Origin: Pseudomonas monsensis
GTDB lineage: Bacteria > Pseudomonadota > Gammaproteobacteria > Pseudomonadales > Pseudomonadaceae
Assembly (NCBI RefSeq): GCF_014268495.2
Contig: NZ_CP077087.1
Span: 3,351,501 to 3,415,500 of the forward strand
Reading direction: 5' to 3'
Length of the DNA: 64,000 bases
The notes under the pieces are model-generated. The model was not told the DNA's origin. It saw only the letters and a program-made list of their open reading frames with translations, and ran no database searches. Of this stretch, positions 1 through 8,523 are shown one piece after another (the first letter of the stretch is position 1; each line of letters opens with the position of its first letter). A program made the position numbers and the translations under genes.

Positions 1-1499
1 GCTCCTTTGATTTGAGTTTCAACGAATGGCACGTTCTGGCCATCAGCCAGGCAATCTGCCTGTACCGTGAAGCGCAAGGGATCACTGGCCCGCTGTTTGT
101 CGGTATCGACACTCACGCACTGTCGACCCCGGCCGGCGCGAGCGCGCTGGAAGTCCTGGCAGCCAACGGCGTGACGGTCATGATCGCCGAGGGCGATGAG
201 TACACGCCGACGCCTGCCATTTCCCACGCCATTCTCTGCTACAACCGCGGGCGCACGTCGGGCCTGGCTGACGGTGTGGTTATTACGCCTTCGCATAACC
301 CGCCACAAAGCGGTGGTTACAAATACAACCCGACCAATGGTGGCCCGGCCGATACCCATATCACCAAGTGGATCGAGGCCAAGGCCAACGAGTTGCTGGC
401 CAACAAACTCGTTGGTGTGAAGCGCATCAGCTACGAGCAAGCGCTCAAGGCTGCCACAACTCACCGTCACGACTACGTGAACACCTACGTGGCCGACCTG
501 ATCAACGTGATCGACTTCGATGCCATTCGTGACGCCAAGCTACGTCTGGGCGTTGATCCGCTGGGCGGCGCCGGAGTGCGCTACTGGTCGGCCATCGCCG
601 AGCATTACCGTCTGGATCTCGAGGTGGTCAACAAGGAAGTCGATGCGACGTTCCGTTTCATGACCGTCGACTGGGACGGCCAGATTCGTATGGACCCGTC
701 GTCCAGCCATGCCATGCAGGGCTTGATCGGCCTCAAGGAGCGTTTCGACGTCGCCTTCGCCTGCGATCCGGATCACGATCGTCACGGCATCGTCACGCCG
801 TCCGGTGGCTTGCTCGCTCCGAACAACTATCTGGCGGTGTCCATCGACTATCTATTCCAGAACCGTCCGCAGTGGCGCGCTGATGCCGCCGTGGGTAAAA
901 CCGTGGTCAGCAGCGGTTTGATTGATCGCGTGGCCAAGCGTCTGGGTCGTCGTTTGTACGAAGTGCCGGTCGGGTTCAAATGGTTTGCCGACGGTCTGTT
1001 CGACGGTTCTCTGGGGTTTGGCGGGGAGGAGAGCGCCGGTGCGTCGTTCCTGCGCAAGGACGGTGGCGTGTGGAGTACCGACAAGGACGGTCTGATTCCA
1101 GCGCTGCTGGCCGCTGAAATGACCGCCCGAACCGGTCGCGACCCGAGCCAGGCCTATCGCGCATTGACCGATGAGCTGGGCGAGCCGTTCGCGGTACGTG
1201 TCGATGCCAAGGCCAATCCGGAGCAGAAAGCGCTGCTGAGCAAGCTGTCGCCAGCGCAAGTGACTTCGACCAAACTGGCCGGCGAAAAGATCCAGAGCAT
1301 CCTCAGTCATGCACCGGGCAACGACCAGGCCATTGGCGGTCTGAAGGTAATGACTGAAAACGGCTGGTTCGCGGCGCGTCCTTCGGGCACCGAAGACATC
1401 TACAAGATCTACGCCGAAAGCTTCATCAGCGACGACCACCTCAAGCAACTGGTGGCTGAAGCGCAGACCTTGGTGGATGGCGCCATTTCCGCCAAGTAA
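1..1499 (+). CDS. pgm: Alpha-phosphoglucomutase (5' end outside the window)
   Basis: Cytosolic enzyme interconverting glucose-1-phosphate and glucose-6-phosphate, linking storage sugar and envelope-sugar precursor synthesis to central metabolism. The frame is open from base 3 and has no start in the window; 498 residues are visible, so about 50 N-terminal residues are missing compared with E. coli Pgm (546). The phosphoserine loop TPSHNPPQSGG is present (Ser codon 291-293). So are the metal loop DPDHDRHG near 766, the sugar loop GEESAG at 1023-1040 and the phosphate-binding loop RPSGTEDIYKIY near 1378. All catalytic loops of the alpha-D-phosphohexomutase family are intact. It ends at a TAA and is followed by a repeat and a bidirectional terminator shared with the convergent pirin gene. 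Identification is secure from the motifs. Confidence 0.95.
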   Translation, partial: SFDLSFNEWHVLAISQAICLYREAQGITGPLFVGIDTHALSTPAGASALEVLAANGVTVMIAEGDEYTPTPAISHAILCYNRGRTSGLADGVVITPSHNPPQSGGYKYNPTNGGPADTHITKWIEAKANELLANKLVGVKRISYEQALKAATTHRHDYVNTYVADLINVIDFDAIRDAKLRLGVDPLGGAGVRYWSAIAEHYRLDLEVVNKEVDATFRFMTVDWDGQIRMDPSSSHAMQGLIGLKERFDVAFACDPDHDRHGIVTPSGGLLAPNNYLAVSIDYLFQNRPQWRADAAVGKTVVSSGLIDRVAKRLGRRLYEVPVGFKWFADGLFDGSLGFGGEESAGASFLRKDGGVWSTDKDGLIPALLAAEMTARTGRDPSQAYRALTDELGEPFAVRVDAKANPEQKALLSKLSPAQVTSTKLAGEKIQSILSHAPGNDQAIGGLKVMTENGWFAARPSGTEDIYKIYAESFISDDHLKQLVAEAQTLVDGAISAK

Positions 1500-1549
1500 T
1501 GCCACGCGTATGCGATGTGAGGGCTTATCTGCTTTTGGAGGGGGCTATC

Positions 1550-1648
1550 TGTGGCGAGGGGATTTATCCCCGTTGGACTGCGCAGCAGTCCCCTTCAATG
1601 GAAAAGCAGGGCCGTTTCGCGACCCAGTGGGGATAATCTCTCGCCATA
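1550..1648. repeat. Intergenic inverted-repeat element, GTGGCGAGGGGATTTATCCC family
   Basis: The arms TGTGGCGAGGGGATTTATCC and GGGGATAATCTCTCGCCATA face each other about 60 bases apart in the gap after pgm. A close relative lies at 21825-21931, and shorter members sharing the TGTGGCGAGGG arm lie at 28898-28931 and 56261-56380. The form suggests a non-coding REP-like element spread between genes. No reading frame in it looks real. Confidence 0.7.
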
Positions 1649-1671
1649 AGAACCGTGTTGGCGGTAGATAG

Positions 1672-1707
1672 AAAAAAGGGGCGACCGTCATGGTCGCCCG
1701 TTTTTTT
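1672..1707. terminator. Bidirectional rho-independent terminator between pgm and the pirin gene
   Basis: An A-tract at 1672-1677 precedes the perfect stem GGGCGACC (1679-1686) / GGTCGCCC (1692-1699), followed by seven T at 1701-1707. It can end both pgm on the plus strand and the convergent pirin gene on the minus strand. Confidence 0.85.
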
Positions 1708-1716
1708 GCCTGCCAT

Positions 1717-2412
1717 TTACGCCAGATCCACCAGCACGATTTCACTGTCTTCAATCGCGGTCACGGTCAGCACCCGTTCATGCGCCACGGCCACGCCGTC
1801 CCGCGCCTGAGCGCGCAAACCGTTGACCTCAATCACGCCGGTCGCCGGCACCAGATACGCCCGGCGCCCTTCATCGAGGCGATATTCCGCCGTTTCCCCG
1901 GCCTTGATGTTGGCGGCCACCAGGCGCGCATCGGCGCGGATCCGCAAGCTCTGGTCGTCGCCAGCCTTGCCGCTGGCCAGGGTTACAAAGCCTTCGCGTT
2001 GACCTTTGGGGAACGGTTTCGCGCCCCACGACGGTGGTGCACCGGTTTCGGTCGGCAGAATCCAGATCTGAAAGATCTTGGTGTCTTTCGCTTCCAGGTT
2101 GTACTCGCTGTGCGCGATACCGGTGCCGGCGCTCATGACTTGCACGTCGCCCGCTTCTGTACGGCCCTTGTTGCCGAGGTTGTCCTGGTGGGTGATCGCG
2201 CCTTCACGCACATAGGTAATGATTTCCATGTCGCGATGCGGGTGTTGCGGGAAACCGGTGCCCGCGGCAATCACGTCGTCGTTCCATACGCGCAGGTTGC
2301 CCCAGCTCATGCGCTGAGGGTCATAGTATTCGGCGAACGAGAAGTGATGATGGGCATCCAGCCAGCCGTGATGGGCGCCGCCCAGCGAGCTGAAGGGTCT
2401 GAGTTCAAGCAT
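1717..2412 (-). CDS. Pirin family protein (quercetinase-like cupin)
   Basis: A 231-residue bicupin protein of the pirin family (E. coli YhhW relatives, which can oxidise quercetin in vitro; the in vivo substrate is usually unknown). The N-terminal cupin carries the metal ligands His57 and His59 (HPHRDM), His101 and Glu103 (HSEY), the same spacing as in YhhW, so a single divalent metal is expected. The length is normal for the family. The start is an ATG preceded by AAAGGAG seven bases upstream. It is a single gene, divergent from the helicase gene and convergent with pgm. No signal peptide or membrane segment is seen, so it is cytosolic. The family call is firm; the reaction in this organism is not known. 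Confidence 0.88.
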   Translation of the reverse strand: MLELRPFSSLGGAHHGWLDAHHHFSFAEYYDPQRMSWGNLRVWNDDVIAAGTGFPQHPHRDMEIITYVREGAITHQDNLGNKGRTEAGDVQVMSAGTGIAHSEYNLEAKDTKIFQIWILPTETGAPPSWGAKPFPKGQREGFVTLASGKAGDDQSLRIRADARLVAANIKAGETAEYRLDEGRRAYLVPATGVIEVNGLRAQARDGVAVAHERVLTVTAIEDSEIVLVDLA

Positions 2413-2674
2413 GATCGTCTCCTTTGAAGGTTCGCCACGGGCGTGCGGACTGCACCCAGTGGTATATGACGGCGATCATCTATCAGGAAAGCATCGATAA
2501 AAAGCGTAAAAAGTGCGGCATGAGCATCGAATAAATTGATGGGAACAGCTGAAAAATCGTCGCATCGTACCTTCAGTTCATCCGCTAAGCCGATGACCTG
2601 TAAGCATTTCGCTAGAACTCGGCGGCGAATACAGACACCATAGCCGCAACAGCCTCACCCCGGAGTCCGTCAGC

Positions 2675-5149
2675 GTGGCGCAACACACACCCGATCTTCC
2701 CCCTGAACTTCGTCCTTTGGCCGAGATGCCCTGGTTCAAGCGTCTGGCCGCGCGTTTCTTTGGTCATGGCTTGACCCGCCTGCGCGCGCAACACCGAGCG
2801 TCGTGGTTGCACGGCCAGGCTGATGGTTTCCGCAGCGGTCATACCGCCGGTGTCGAATACGGCTTCAAAGAGGGCAAGCTCGAAGGGTTGGAAGAAGGGC
2901 GGCAGGTGCTGCTGATCCGTGACAGTCGCAGCACTGAACATCGTCCGCCGAATGTCGACAACCATTTATTCGATGACTGGCGCCTGCCGCTCACCGCCGA
3001 GCTGAAGAAGCGTATGAAGGCTGATGTTGCGCGGTTACTGCCCGAGTCCGCGCAACCGAGCGCAGCACAGTGGAAGATGATTTTCAGCGATACACCGTCG
3101 ACATCCGTTGTCGCGGGCGCCGGCGCCGGCAAATCCACCACGCTGGTGCTGCGCATTCTGTTGCTCACGCATTATCTGGGCTTTGAGCTCGACTCGATGA
3201 CCGTGGTGACCTTCACCCGTGAGTCGCGCAAGGATTTCATCAACAAACTGCTCGAACTGTTCGCCCTTTGGGGCCAGCCGCTGAACCTGAAGCAGGCGCG
3301 GGAGCTGGTGCGCACCTTCCATTCGCGCATTCTGCCGATGGTGCGCAGCTTGCCGGGTTTCGAGCGCTTGCAGGCGTTCGAGAACCTCAGTCACCGGGTT
3401 CAGGGCGCTGAAGACGAGGTGGACAGCAATCCGTTCGACCTGCGGATCAACGACGCCCAGCGCCAGCAACTCAATGCCTGCTATCACCGCTTGTTCAACG
3501 AAGACGAGCGTTTTCGGCAACTGATCCAGCCGCTGTCCCGGGCGGGCTTGCAGCTCAAGGAGCTGGAGCGCGATCACCCGGATGTGCAAAAGCGCATGGC
3601 GGTGACCGAGCTTGCGTCCCGACGCGATGAAGAGCTGTGCGATGTCGTCGAGGATCTGTGGTTTCGTGCGGGTGCCTGGCCGATCAAGGGCATTGAGCCC
3701 AATCGCCAGACGTTCGACATCAACGGCTCGACATTCCACTGCCATGGCTACATTCCGAGTCTGGACGCCTGGGTCGTGCTCGGCTTCGATCCAAGGGAAA
3801 ACCCGCAAGTCTGCCGGCCCAACGCCAAGCTGACGGTACGTGCGGAATGGGCGGTCAAGCGCACCCTGTTTCAAGCTTTCTGTCGTAAGCCATTGATCTG
3901 GCTGGACAGTTACGAATCATCAAAGCGCGTTCTGGCCACGTTGGCGGGCGACGCGACGGCCGGTCCCGGCTTCGATTACAAGGTCAAGGGCGAGTTGGCA
4001 TCGGCGCCGTTGCTCGACTGTTTTGTCGCCGCCGCCGGTTTCATCGAAAACCTGGGTCTGGACGTGCCGGACGCGGTGGGCCGCATGAGTTTCGCCAAGG
4101 ATGACCCGGACCGGTTCTTCTTCGAGGCGCTGAGTCTGTTCTGGCGCGCTTTCGAAGATCACTTGCTCGATCAGAAACCGCCGGTGATGACCTACAACCG
4201 AATGTTTGCGCTGTTCAGTGAGCACTCGCCGGAAAATCTGAAACTGCTCGGTGACGAATTGCTCCGGCCGATGGCACACCTGATGATCGATGAATTCCAG
4301 GACGTGTCGCCGCAAATCGTCTCCTGGATTCGCGCCAGTCTCACGGAGATCCGCAGCCGGGGCCCGGCCATGCATGTCGGGCGAGGCGCGCAACGCTCAT
4401 CGTTGCTGTGTGTCGGGGATGACTGGCAGTCGATTTACGGCTGGCGCGGCAGTTCGCCGAGTTACTTCATGGAATTCAACAAGGAATTCCCGTCACCGAG
4501 TACCACGCGGGTGATGCTGAGCGACAACTACCGCAGTCACCAACACATCATTGATGCGGCTGAACACATCGTCCGCGCAGCGCCGGCGATTCCCGGCAAG
4601 AAAGCCAGGGCCAGTGGCGAGCCCAAGCCGGTGCAACCGGTCAATGTGCTGGAACGTGATGATCAGGGATTGGCGCAACGGCTTGCCGAACACTATCGCC
4701 AAGGTCATTCGATCTTGATGCTTTATCGAAAAAGCAGCGATAAGTCATTGATTGAAGAGCATATTCAGTCGGTAGTTAATGTGGATTCGAGATTGCCCTA
4801 CGAAGCCCGACGCCTGAAGCAGCTGACGTATCACAGTGCCAAAGGCTTGCAGGCCGATGCAGTGTTTTTGCTCGGCGATTGCCAGCACCTGACCAGTTCG
4901 CCTTACAAGAATCAGGTGTATCGCATGGCCGGATTGGGCAAAAGCGGCGACAGTGAACCCTACGACACGGCGCAAAAGGACGAGATCCTGCGCCTGGCTT
5001 ACGTCGGCATCACCCGCGCGGTCAGCCATTGTTACTGGTACGTCGAACCGCAGGACGCGCAGGCGGTGAACATGCCCCGAGCATCCGACCGGGTCGCCAA
5101 GGGCAAACCGTTCTTTGTCGACCATCGCCCCGACAAACAAAGTGCCTGA
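2675..5149 (+). CDS. UvrD/Rep-family superfamily 1 DNA helicase with N-terminal GX3 repeat
   Basis: An 824-residue ATP-dependent DNA helicase of the UvrD/helicase IV type. Seen in order: an N-terminal region with eight glycines at exact four-residue spacing (G47 to G75); Walker A GAGAGKST at 148-155; a motif II region with IDEFQDVSP near 537; motif III DDWQSIYGWRG; motif IV DNYRSHQHI; motif V YHSAKGLQADAVFLLG; and motif VI AYVGITRA. All SF1A motifs are present, so it is likely active. The start is GTG at 2675 with GGAG nine bases upstream. It has no operon partner and is divergent from pirin. The stop codon (5147-5149) is the last base before a group II intron, which separates the gene from its presumed terminator at 7075-7103. 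The GX3 tract resembles those of Yae1 or FliH and its role is unknown. Confidence 0.9.
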   Translation: MAQHTPDLPPELRPLAEMPWFKRLAARFFGHGLTRLRAQHRASWLHGQADGFRSGHTAGVEYGFKEGKLEGLEEGRQVLLIRDSRSTEHRPPNVDNHLFDDWRLPLTAELKKRMKADVARLLPESAQPSAAQWKMIFSDTPSTSVVAGAGAGKSTTLVLRILLLTHYLGFELDSMTVVTFTRESRKDFINKLLELFALWGQPLNLKQARELVRTFHSRILPMVRSLPGFERLQAFENLSHRVQGAEDEVDSNPFDLRINDAQRQQLNACYHRLFNEDERFRQLIQPLSRAGLQLKELERDHPDVQKRMAVTELASRRDEELCDVVEDLWFRAGAWPIKGIEPNRQTFDINGSTFHCHGYIPSLDAWVVLGFDPRENPQVCRPNAKLTVRAEWAVKRTLFQAFCRKPLIWLDSYESSKRVLATLAGDATAGPGFDYKVKGELASAPLLDCFVAAAGFIENLGLDVPDAVGRMSFAKDDPDRFFFEALSLFWRAFEDHLLDQKPPVMTYNRMFALFSEHSPENLKLLGDELLRPMAHLMIDEFQDVSPQIVSWIRASLTEIRSRGPAMHVGRGAQRSSLLCVGDDWQSIYGWRGSSPSYFMEFNKEFPSPSTTRVMLSDNYRSHQHIIDAAEHIVRAAPAIPGKKARASGEPKPVQPVNVLERDDQGLAQRLAEHYRQGHSILMLYRKSSDKSLIEEHIQSVVNVDSRLPYEARRLKQLTYHSAKGLQADAVFLLGDCQHLTSSPYKNQVYRMAGLGKSGDSEPYDTAQKDEILRLAYVGITRAVSHCYWYVEPQDAQAVNMPRASDRVAKGKPFFVDHRPDKQSA

Positions 5150-7069
5150 ATCGAGTAGGAGGCGGTTTCACAACCGCCGTCCTCTCACACCACCGTACGT
5201 ACGGTTCCGTATACGGCGGTTCAGGTTATGCGATTAAGCCGGTTTATCGTATCCAGTATTGAGACCAGCCCGAGTCGATCCCATAGCTTCTTCGGTAGCG
5301 CCTGATTCATATGTGACGCTCCCGAGTTCCACCATGGGCCTCGGCCATTGACCGCCGATTTCCACGCCCGCGCCTCGTCGAGGCCCAAACGTATCAGGTT
5401 GCGCGCCCTCGTAGAGGGCCGCTTCCATTGACGCCATATGACGCAACGAAGTTTGTGACGCACCCAGCCATCCAGCTCCTCAAGTGGCCGCTTGCTCTGA
5501 CTCAGCTTGAAGTAGCCAGCCCAACCACGCAGCACGGGAGTCATTTGCTCAACGATATATCTCATTGAGCGGGCCCGTATCCGACGCAAGAGTTCCCGGA
5601 GTCGGTCGCGCAGGCGGTGCAGGCTTATGCTCGCGACCCTCAGCTTCGGCTGTTGATGCCAGCTCATCCCATAACCCAAGTAATCACAGGCCCAAGGCCG
5701 TGCCACACGGCTCTTTTCCCGATTCAGTGTCAGCTTCAGGCCCTGAGTCAGGAAGCGCTCAACACTGGCCATGACCCGTTCGCCTGCACGATGACTGCGC
5801 ACATAAATGTTCGCATCGTCGGCATAGCGTACGAAGCGATGGCCCCGTCGTTCCAGTTCGCGGTCGAGTTCGTTGAGCAAGATGTTCGACAGCAACGGCG
5901 AGAGCGGGCCGCCTTGCGGCGTCCCTTCCTGCCGTCGGCTGACGATCCCGCCCGCCATCATGCCGGCCTCGAGGTAACGGCGAATGAGCCTGAGCACCCG
6001 CTTGTCTTCGATCTGACGCGCAACATGGGCCATCAACACATCGTGGTTGACCCGATCAAAGAACTTCTCCAGATCAAGCTCCACGCACCAACGGTGTCCC
6101 GCCGCCACATGGTCACGGGCTGTTTCGATGGCGTGATGGGCGCTTCTGCCCGGACGAAAGCCGTAGCTGTAGTCCGAAAACAACGGATCGAAGGTCGGCG
6201 TGAGCTGTTGCAGCAAAGCCTGCTGGATCAGGCGATCCACGACGCAGGGAATACCCAACTGCCGTGTTCCGCCTTTGGATTTGGGGATGTCGACGGCGCG
6301 TACACTTTGCGGGTGATACTCGCCGGCCAGCAGCCGAGCTTTGAGGATCGGCCAATACTGTTTCACGTAGCCTGCCAATTGGTCGACCGTCATGCCATCG
6401 GCACCCGGTGCGCCCTTGTTGCTGACTACGCGTTGATACGCACGCTTGAGGTTGGCGGGTGCAAGCACCCGCCCCATCAGCGTGTCCGGCTCCGCGTTCG
6501 TCCACGTCACAGCCGCCGGTGATACCTGTGCGCTGTCAGCCGTCATCCTCGGATTCTGTCCGGGACTCGGAGTGACAGTCTTCTCTGGGAGAAATTTCTG
6601 CATTTCGGTACTCAACGAGACTCTGACGCCTACTGACGGCATAACCTGTTCGGCCCTTGGTGACGGAGTTACTCGTCACTTACTACGGCTTCGGCTGACT
6701 TCTGCACGTTCATCCCGTCGCCTCTCGACGCTCGGTAGCACAGTGGCAAACGTGCAGATCTCCCAGGGTAATTCGCGCGACCTTCCTGCTTATGCCTGTC
6801 GGATTTACGTCACAGCGTTCCGTGCAAGTATTGGGCTTTGACGATTTGGGCCGTCTTACCCCGCTGCGCCGCCTCTATCCGCTTCCTGTTCGTCAGGCCA
6901 GCATTTTGCCTCGGGCTTCCTTCAGATTCGCGGTCGCCCGCGACACCCTTGCCTCTGGCTAACACTTCCCCTTGCCGGGTGTGTAGAGGACTTTCACCTC
7001 CAAGTCACCAGCATGGCCACCACAGCCAAGCTGGTTGCGCTTGCGCGCAACGCGCCATGCCTGGCGCAC
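5150..7069 (-). mobile_element. Group II intron, probably class C, with reverse transcriptase
   Basis: A complete minus-strand ribozyme retroelement of about 1920 bases. The 5' end is GTGCG (7069 down to 7065), followed by the typical domain I sequence with AAAGTCCTCTACACACCCGG (around 6970-7000). The reverse transcriptase frame occupies 6642-5221, and domain V lies directly after its stop (about 5222-5186, a helix ACCGCCGTA/TACGGTGGT). Domain VI is a hairpin (5183-5157). The 3' end is CTACTCGAT at 5150, a canonical A-pyrimidine end. It sits immediately downstream, in its own orientation, of a terminator hairpin and T-tract (7075-7103), the known target type of class C introns. On the other side it abuts the helicase stop codon with no base between. 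Boundaries are read from consensus ends, with an uncertainty of 1-2 bases. Confidence 0.85.
5221..6642 (-). CDS. ltrA: Group II intron reverse transcriptase/maturase
   Basis: A 473-residue intron-encoded protein that helps the intron fold and splice and copies it during retrohoming. The reverse transcriptase blocks include GIPCVVDRLIQQAL, YGFRPGRSAHHAI, ELDLEKFFDRVNHD, GTPQGGPLSPLLSNILLNELD and the catalytic YADD at 273-276. A maturase (X) domain follows with MTPVLRGWAGYFK and ends in GPWWNSGASHMN. There is no HNH endonuclease after it, as in class C introns. The start is uncertain: Met1 or Met14 (6603) are both possible. The stop codon overlaps the first bases of ribozyme domain V. The protein looks intact and probably active. 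It is not a retron or defence reverse transcriptase because ribozyme ends flank it. Confidence 0.9.
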   Translation of the reverse strand: MPSVGVRVSLSTEMQKFLPEKTVTPSPGQNPRMTADSAQVSPAAVTWTNAEPDTLMGRVLAPANLKRAYQRVVSNKGAPGADGMTVDQLAGYVKQYWPILKARLLAGEYHPQSVRAVDIPKSKGGTRQLGIPCVVDRLIQQALLQQLTPTFDPLFSDYSYGFRPGRSAHHAIETARDHVAAGHRWCVELDLEKFFDRVNHDVLMAHVARQIEDKRVLRLIRRYLEAGMMAGGIVSRRQEGTPQGGPLSPLLSNILLNELDRELERRGHRFVRYADDANIYVRSHRAGERVMASVERFLTQGLKLTLNREKSRVARPWACDYLGYGMSWHQQPKLRVASISLHRLRDRLRELLRRIRARSMRYIVEQMTPVLRGWAGYFKLSQSKRPLEELDGWVRHKLRCVIWRQWKRPSTRARNLIRLGLDEARAWKSAVNGRGPWWNSGASHMNQALPKKLWDRLGLVSILDTINRLNRIT

Positions 7070-7074
7070 CCATG

Positions 7075-7103
7075 AAAAAGCCCGCATCAGTGCGGGCTTT
7101 TTT
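7075..7103. terminator. Bidirectional terminator, insertion target of the intron
   Basis: A perfect 12-bp stem AAAAAGCCCGCA (7075-7086) / TGCGGGCTTTTT (7091-7102) has A and T tracts on both sides. It ends the minus-strand DUF1652-like gene and was probably shared with the helicase before the intron entered next to it. Confidence 0.85.
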
Positions 7104-7119
7104 GTTTTCTATCAAAAGC

Positions 7120-7392
7120 TTAGGCGTAATTTTTAATGGATTCTGGAGGTACGAAGGATTCCAGCTCATCTTCCACCGCCTCAATGATGCGCTCGACATC
7201 GGCTGCATTCATCACGGTGGCGCAAGGGATGCCGGCGATGGCGATCATGGTTTCACCGCTGGCGCGATCAAACAGGCGGGCAATCATGCTGCCCGGCGCA
7301 TCCATCGTGGCTTCGAAACCCATGGGATGAAAATGCCAGCGCATCAGTTGGCAGGCATTGGGGAACGTAACTTTGCTTGACCCTTTATTCAT
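7120..7392 (-). CDS. Small DUF1652-like protein
   Basis: A 90-residue cytosolic protein without signal peptide or membrane segment. The central part, with the pattern FHPMGFEA..GSMIARLFD..SGETMIAIAGI and an acidic helical tail, fits the small DUF1652 family common in Pseudomonas, whose function is unknown. The match is by pattern only, so the family call is moderate. It is a single gene that ends in the strong terminator at 7075-7103. The class C intron lies just beyond that terminator in the same orientation, so readthrough from this gene would be a natural source of intron RNA. Confidence 0.6.
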   Translation of the reverse strand: MNKGSSKVTFPNACQLMRWHFHPMGFEATMDAPGSMIARLFDRASGETMIAIAGIPCATVMNAADVERIIEAVEDELESFVPPESIKNYA

Positions 7393-7655
7393 GTGTTGCC
7401 CGCCTTCTTCATCGAGCGCTTCCTTTTGCCCATGTTAGGAGGGAAGAGCCTTCATTGGCTCAACCGGTGACTGACCTTAAAAGTAGCATCCGGATGTGAA
7501 ATTCCTGTGAGATTTTTCAGTTCATTTTGCGATTGCTTCGCATTTTTTGATGTAAGTCACGGCCTACACAATCATCGCCAAAAGGCCACTAGCGATTAGG
7601 CATTGATGCAGATGCCGAACTTGGGCAAGCTCGGTTCTTTTTCGCCGAGCCCTTT

Positions 7656-8471
7656 ATGCACGCCGATAATGACGGCCCGGAACAGACCCAGGCCACGGCC
7701 GCCACGGTCATGCGCTATCACTTGAGCTGGAAGCATCGCGACCTGGACAGCGTCATGGCGTTGTATCACCCGGACATTCAGTACAACGATTTCTTCCAGA
7801 ATCGCGTGCTCGGCCTCGACGAGTTGCGCGAGTACGTGCGCGTCAGCATGCCGCGAGAATCCGACGAATTGCTCGAGCATTGCGATCGCATCCGTGTCGA
7901 CGGCAATACCGCCTTCATCCAGTACGAAGTGACATTGCGCGGTGGTGAAGGGCTGGTGTCGTTCCGTTCCAGTGAGGCGCTCACGGTCAAAGACGGCTTG
8001 ATCTGGCGCGTCAACGAATACGCCTCGCTGGTGCGCACGCAGAATCAAAGCAGCAAGGCACCGAGCCAGCGTCCAGCGGTCAGTCGCCTCGGCCTGTCGC
8101 CGCGCCAATTGAGCTTTATGGCTGACGATCTGCAGCAGTACTTCGAGCGCCAGCAACCCTATCTCGATCCCGAACTGGACCTGCAACGGGTGGCGAAGGA
8201 GTGTGGCTACAGTCGCAATCAGATCTCCTACCTGTTGAATCAGGTGCTGGGGCAGAGCTTCTATCGCTACGTCAATCAGGCGCGCCTGCAGCATCTGCTG
8301 CGCTCGCTGGACATTGCCGCGCCACCGTTGCGTATTGATGAACTGGCGTTCGCCGCCGGCTTCAACTCGTTGTCGGCGTTCTACAGCTGTTTTCGCCAGC
8401 ACACCGGCCAGTCGCCGAAGGCGTACGCCAAACAAATTTCTTTGCGGACACGCGCGCAAGACTTCTCCTGA
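7656..8471 (+). CDS. AraC-family regulator with N-terminal NTF2-like (SnoaL) domain
   Basis: A 271-residue transcription regulator. Residues about 12-125 form an NTF2/SnoaL-like fold, seen as MRYHLSWKHRDLDSVMALYH, the DELREYV helix and FRSSEALTVKDGLIWRVNEY. Residues about 165-262 form the double helix-turn-helix of AraC proteins (DLQRVAKECGYSRNQISYLL and DELAFAAGFNSLSAFYSCFR). The NTF2-like pocket probably senses a small ligand in place of the usual cupin sensor. It lies directly upstream of, and on the same strand as, the FAD oxidase, cupin and polyamine-binding genes, so it probably controls them. The preceding 260 bases (7393-7655) hold no gene. The start is the first ATG of the frame. Confidence 0.85.
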   Translation: MHADNDGPEQTQATAATVMRYHLSWKHRDLDSVMALYHPDIQYNDFFQNRVLGLDELREYVRVSMPRESDELLEHCDRIRVDGNTAFIQYEVTLRGGEGLVSFRSSEALTVKDGLIWRVNEYASLVRTQNQSSKAPSQRPAVSRLGLSPRQLSFMADDLQQYFERQQPYLDPELDLQRVAKECGYSRNQISYLLNQVLGQSFYRYVNQARLQHLLRSLDIAAPPLRIDELAFAAGFNSLSAFYSCFRQHTGQSPKAYAKQISLRTRAQDFS

Positions 8472-8523
8472 GCCCACGCACTAGGATCGACGCCATCGAA
8501 GGTTTTCAGTGGCGGAGTCTTGC

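Noticed and set aside
5221..6642. Retron or defence-associated reverse transcriptase
   Set aside because: Ribozyme 5' end, domains V/VI and the maturase region are all present, which fits a group II intron.
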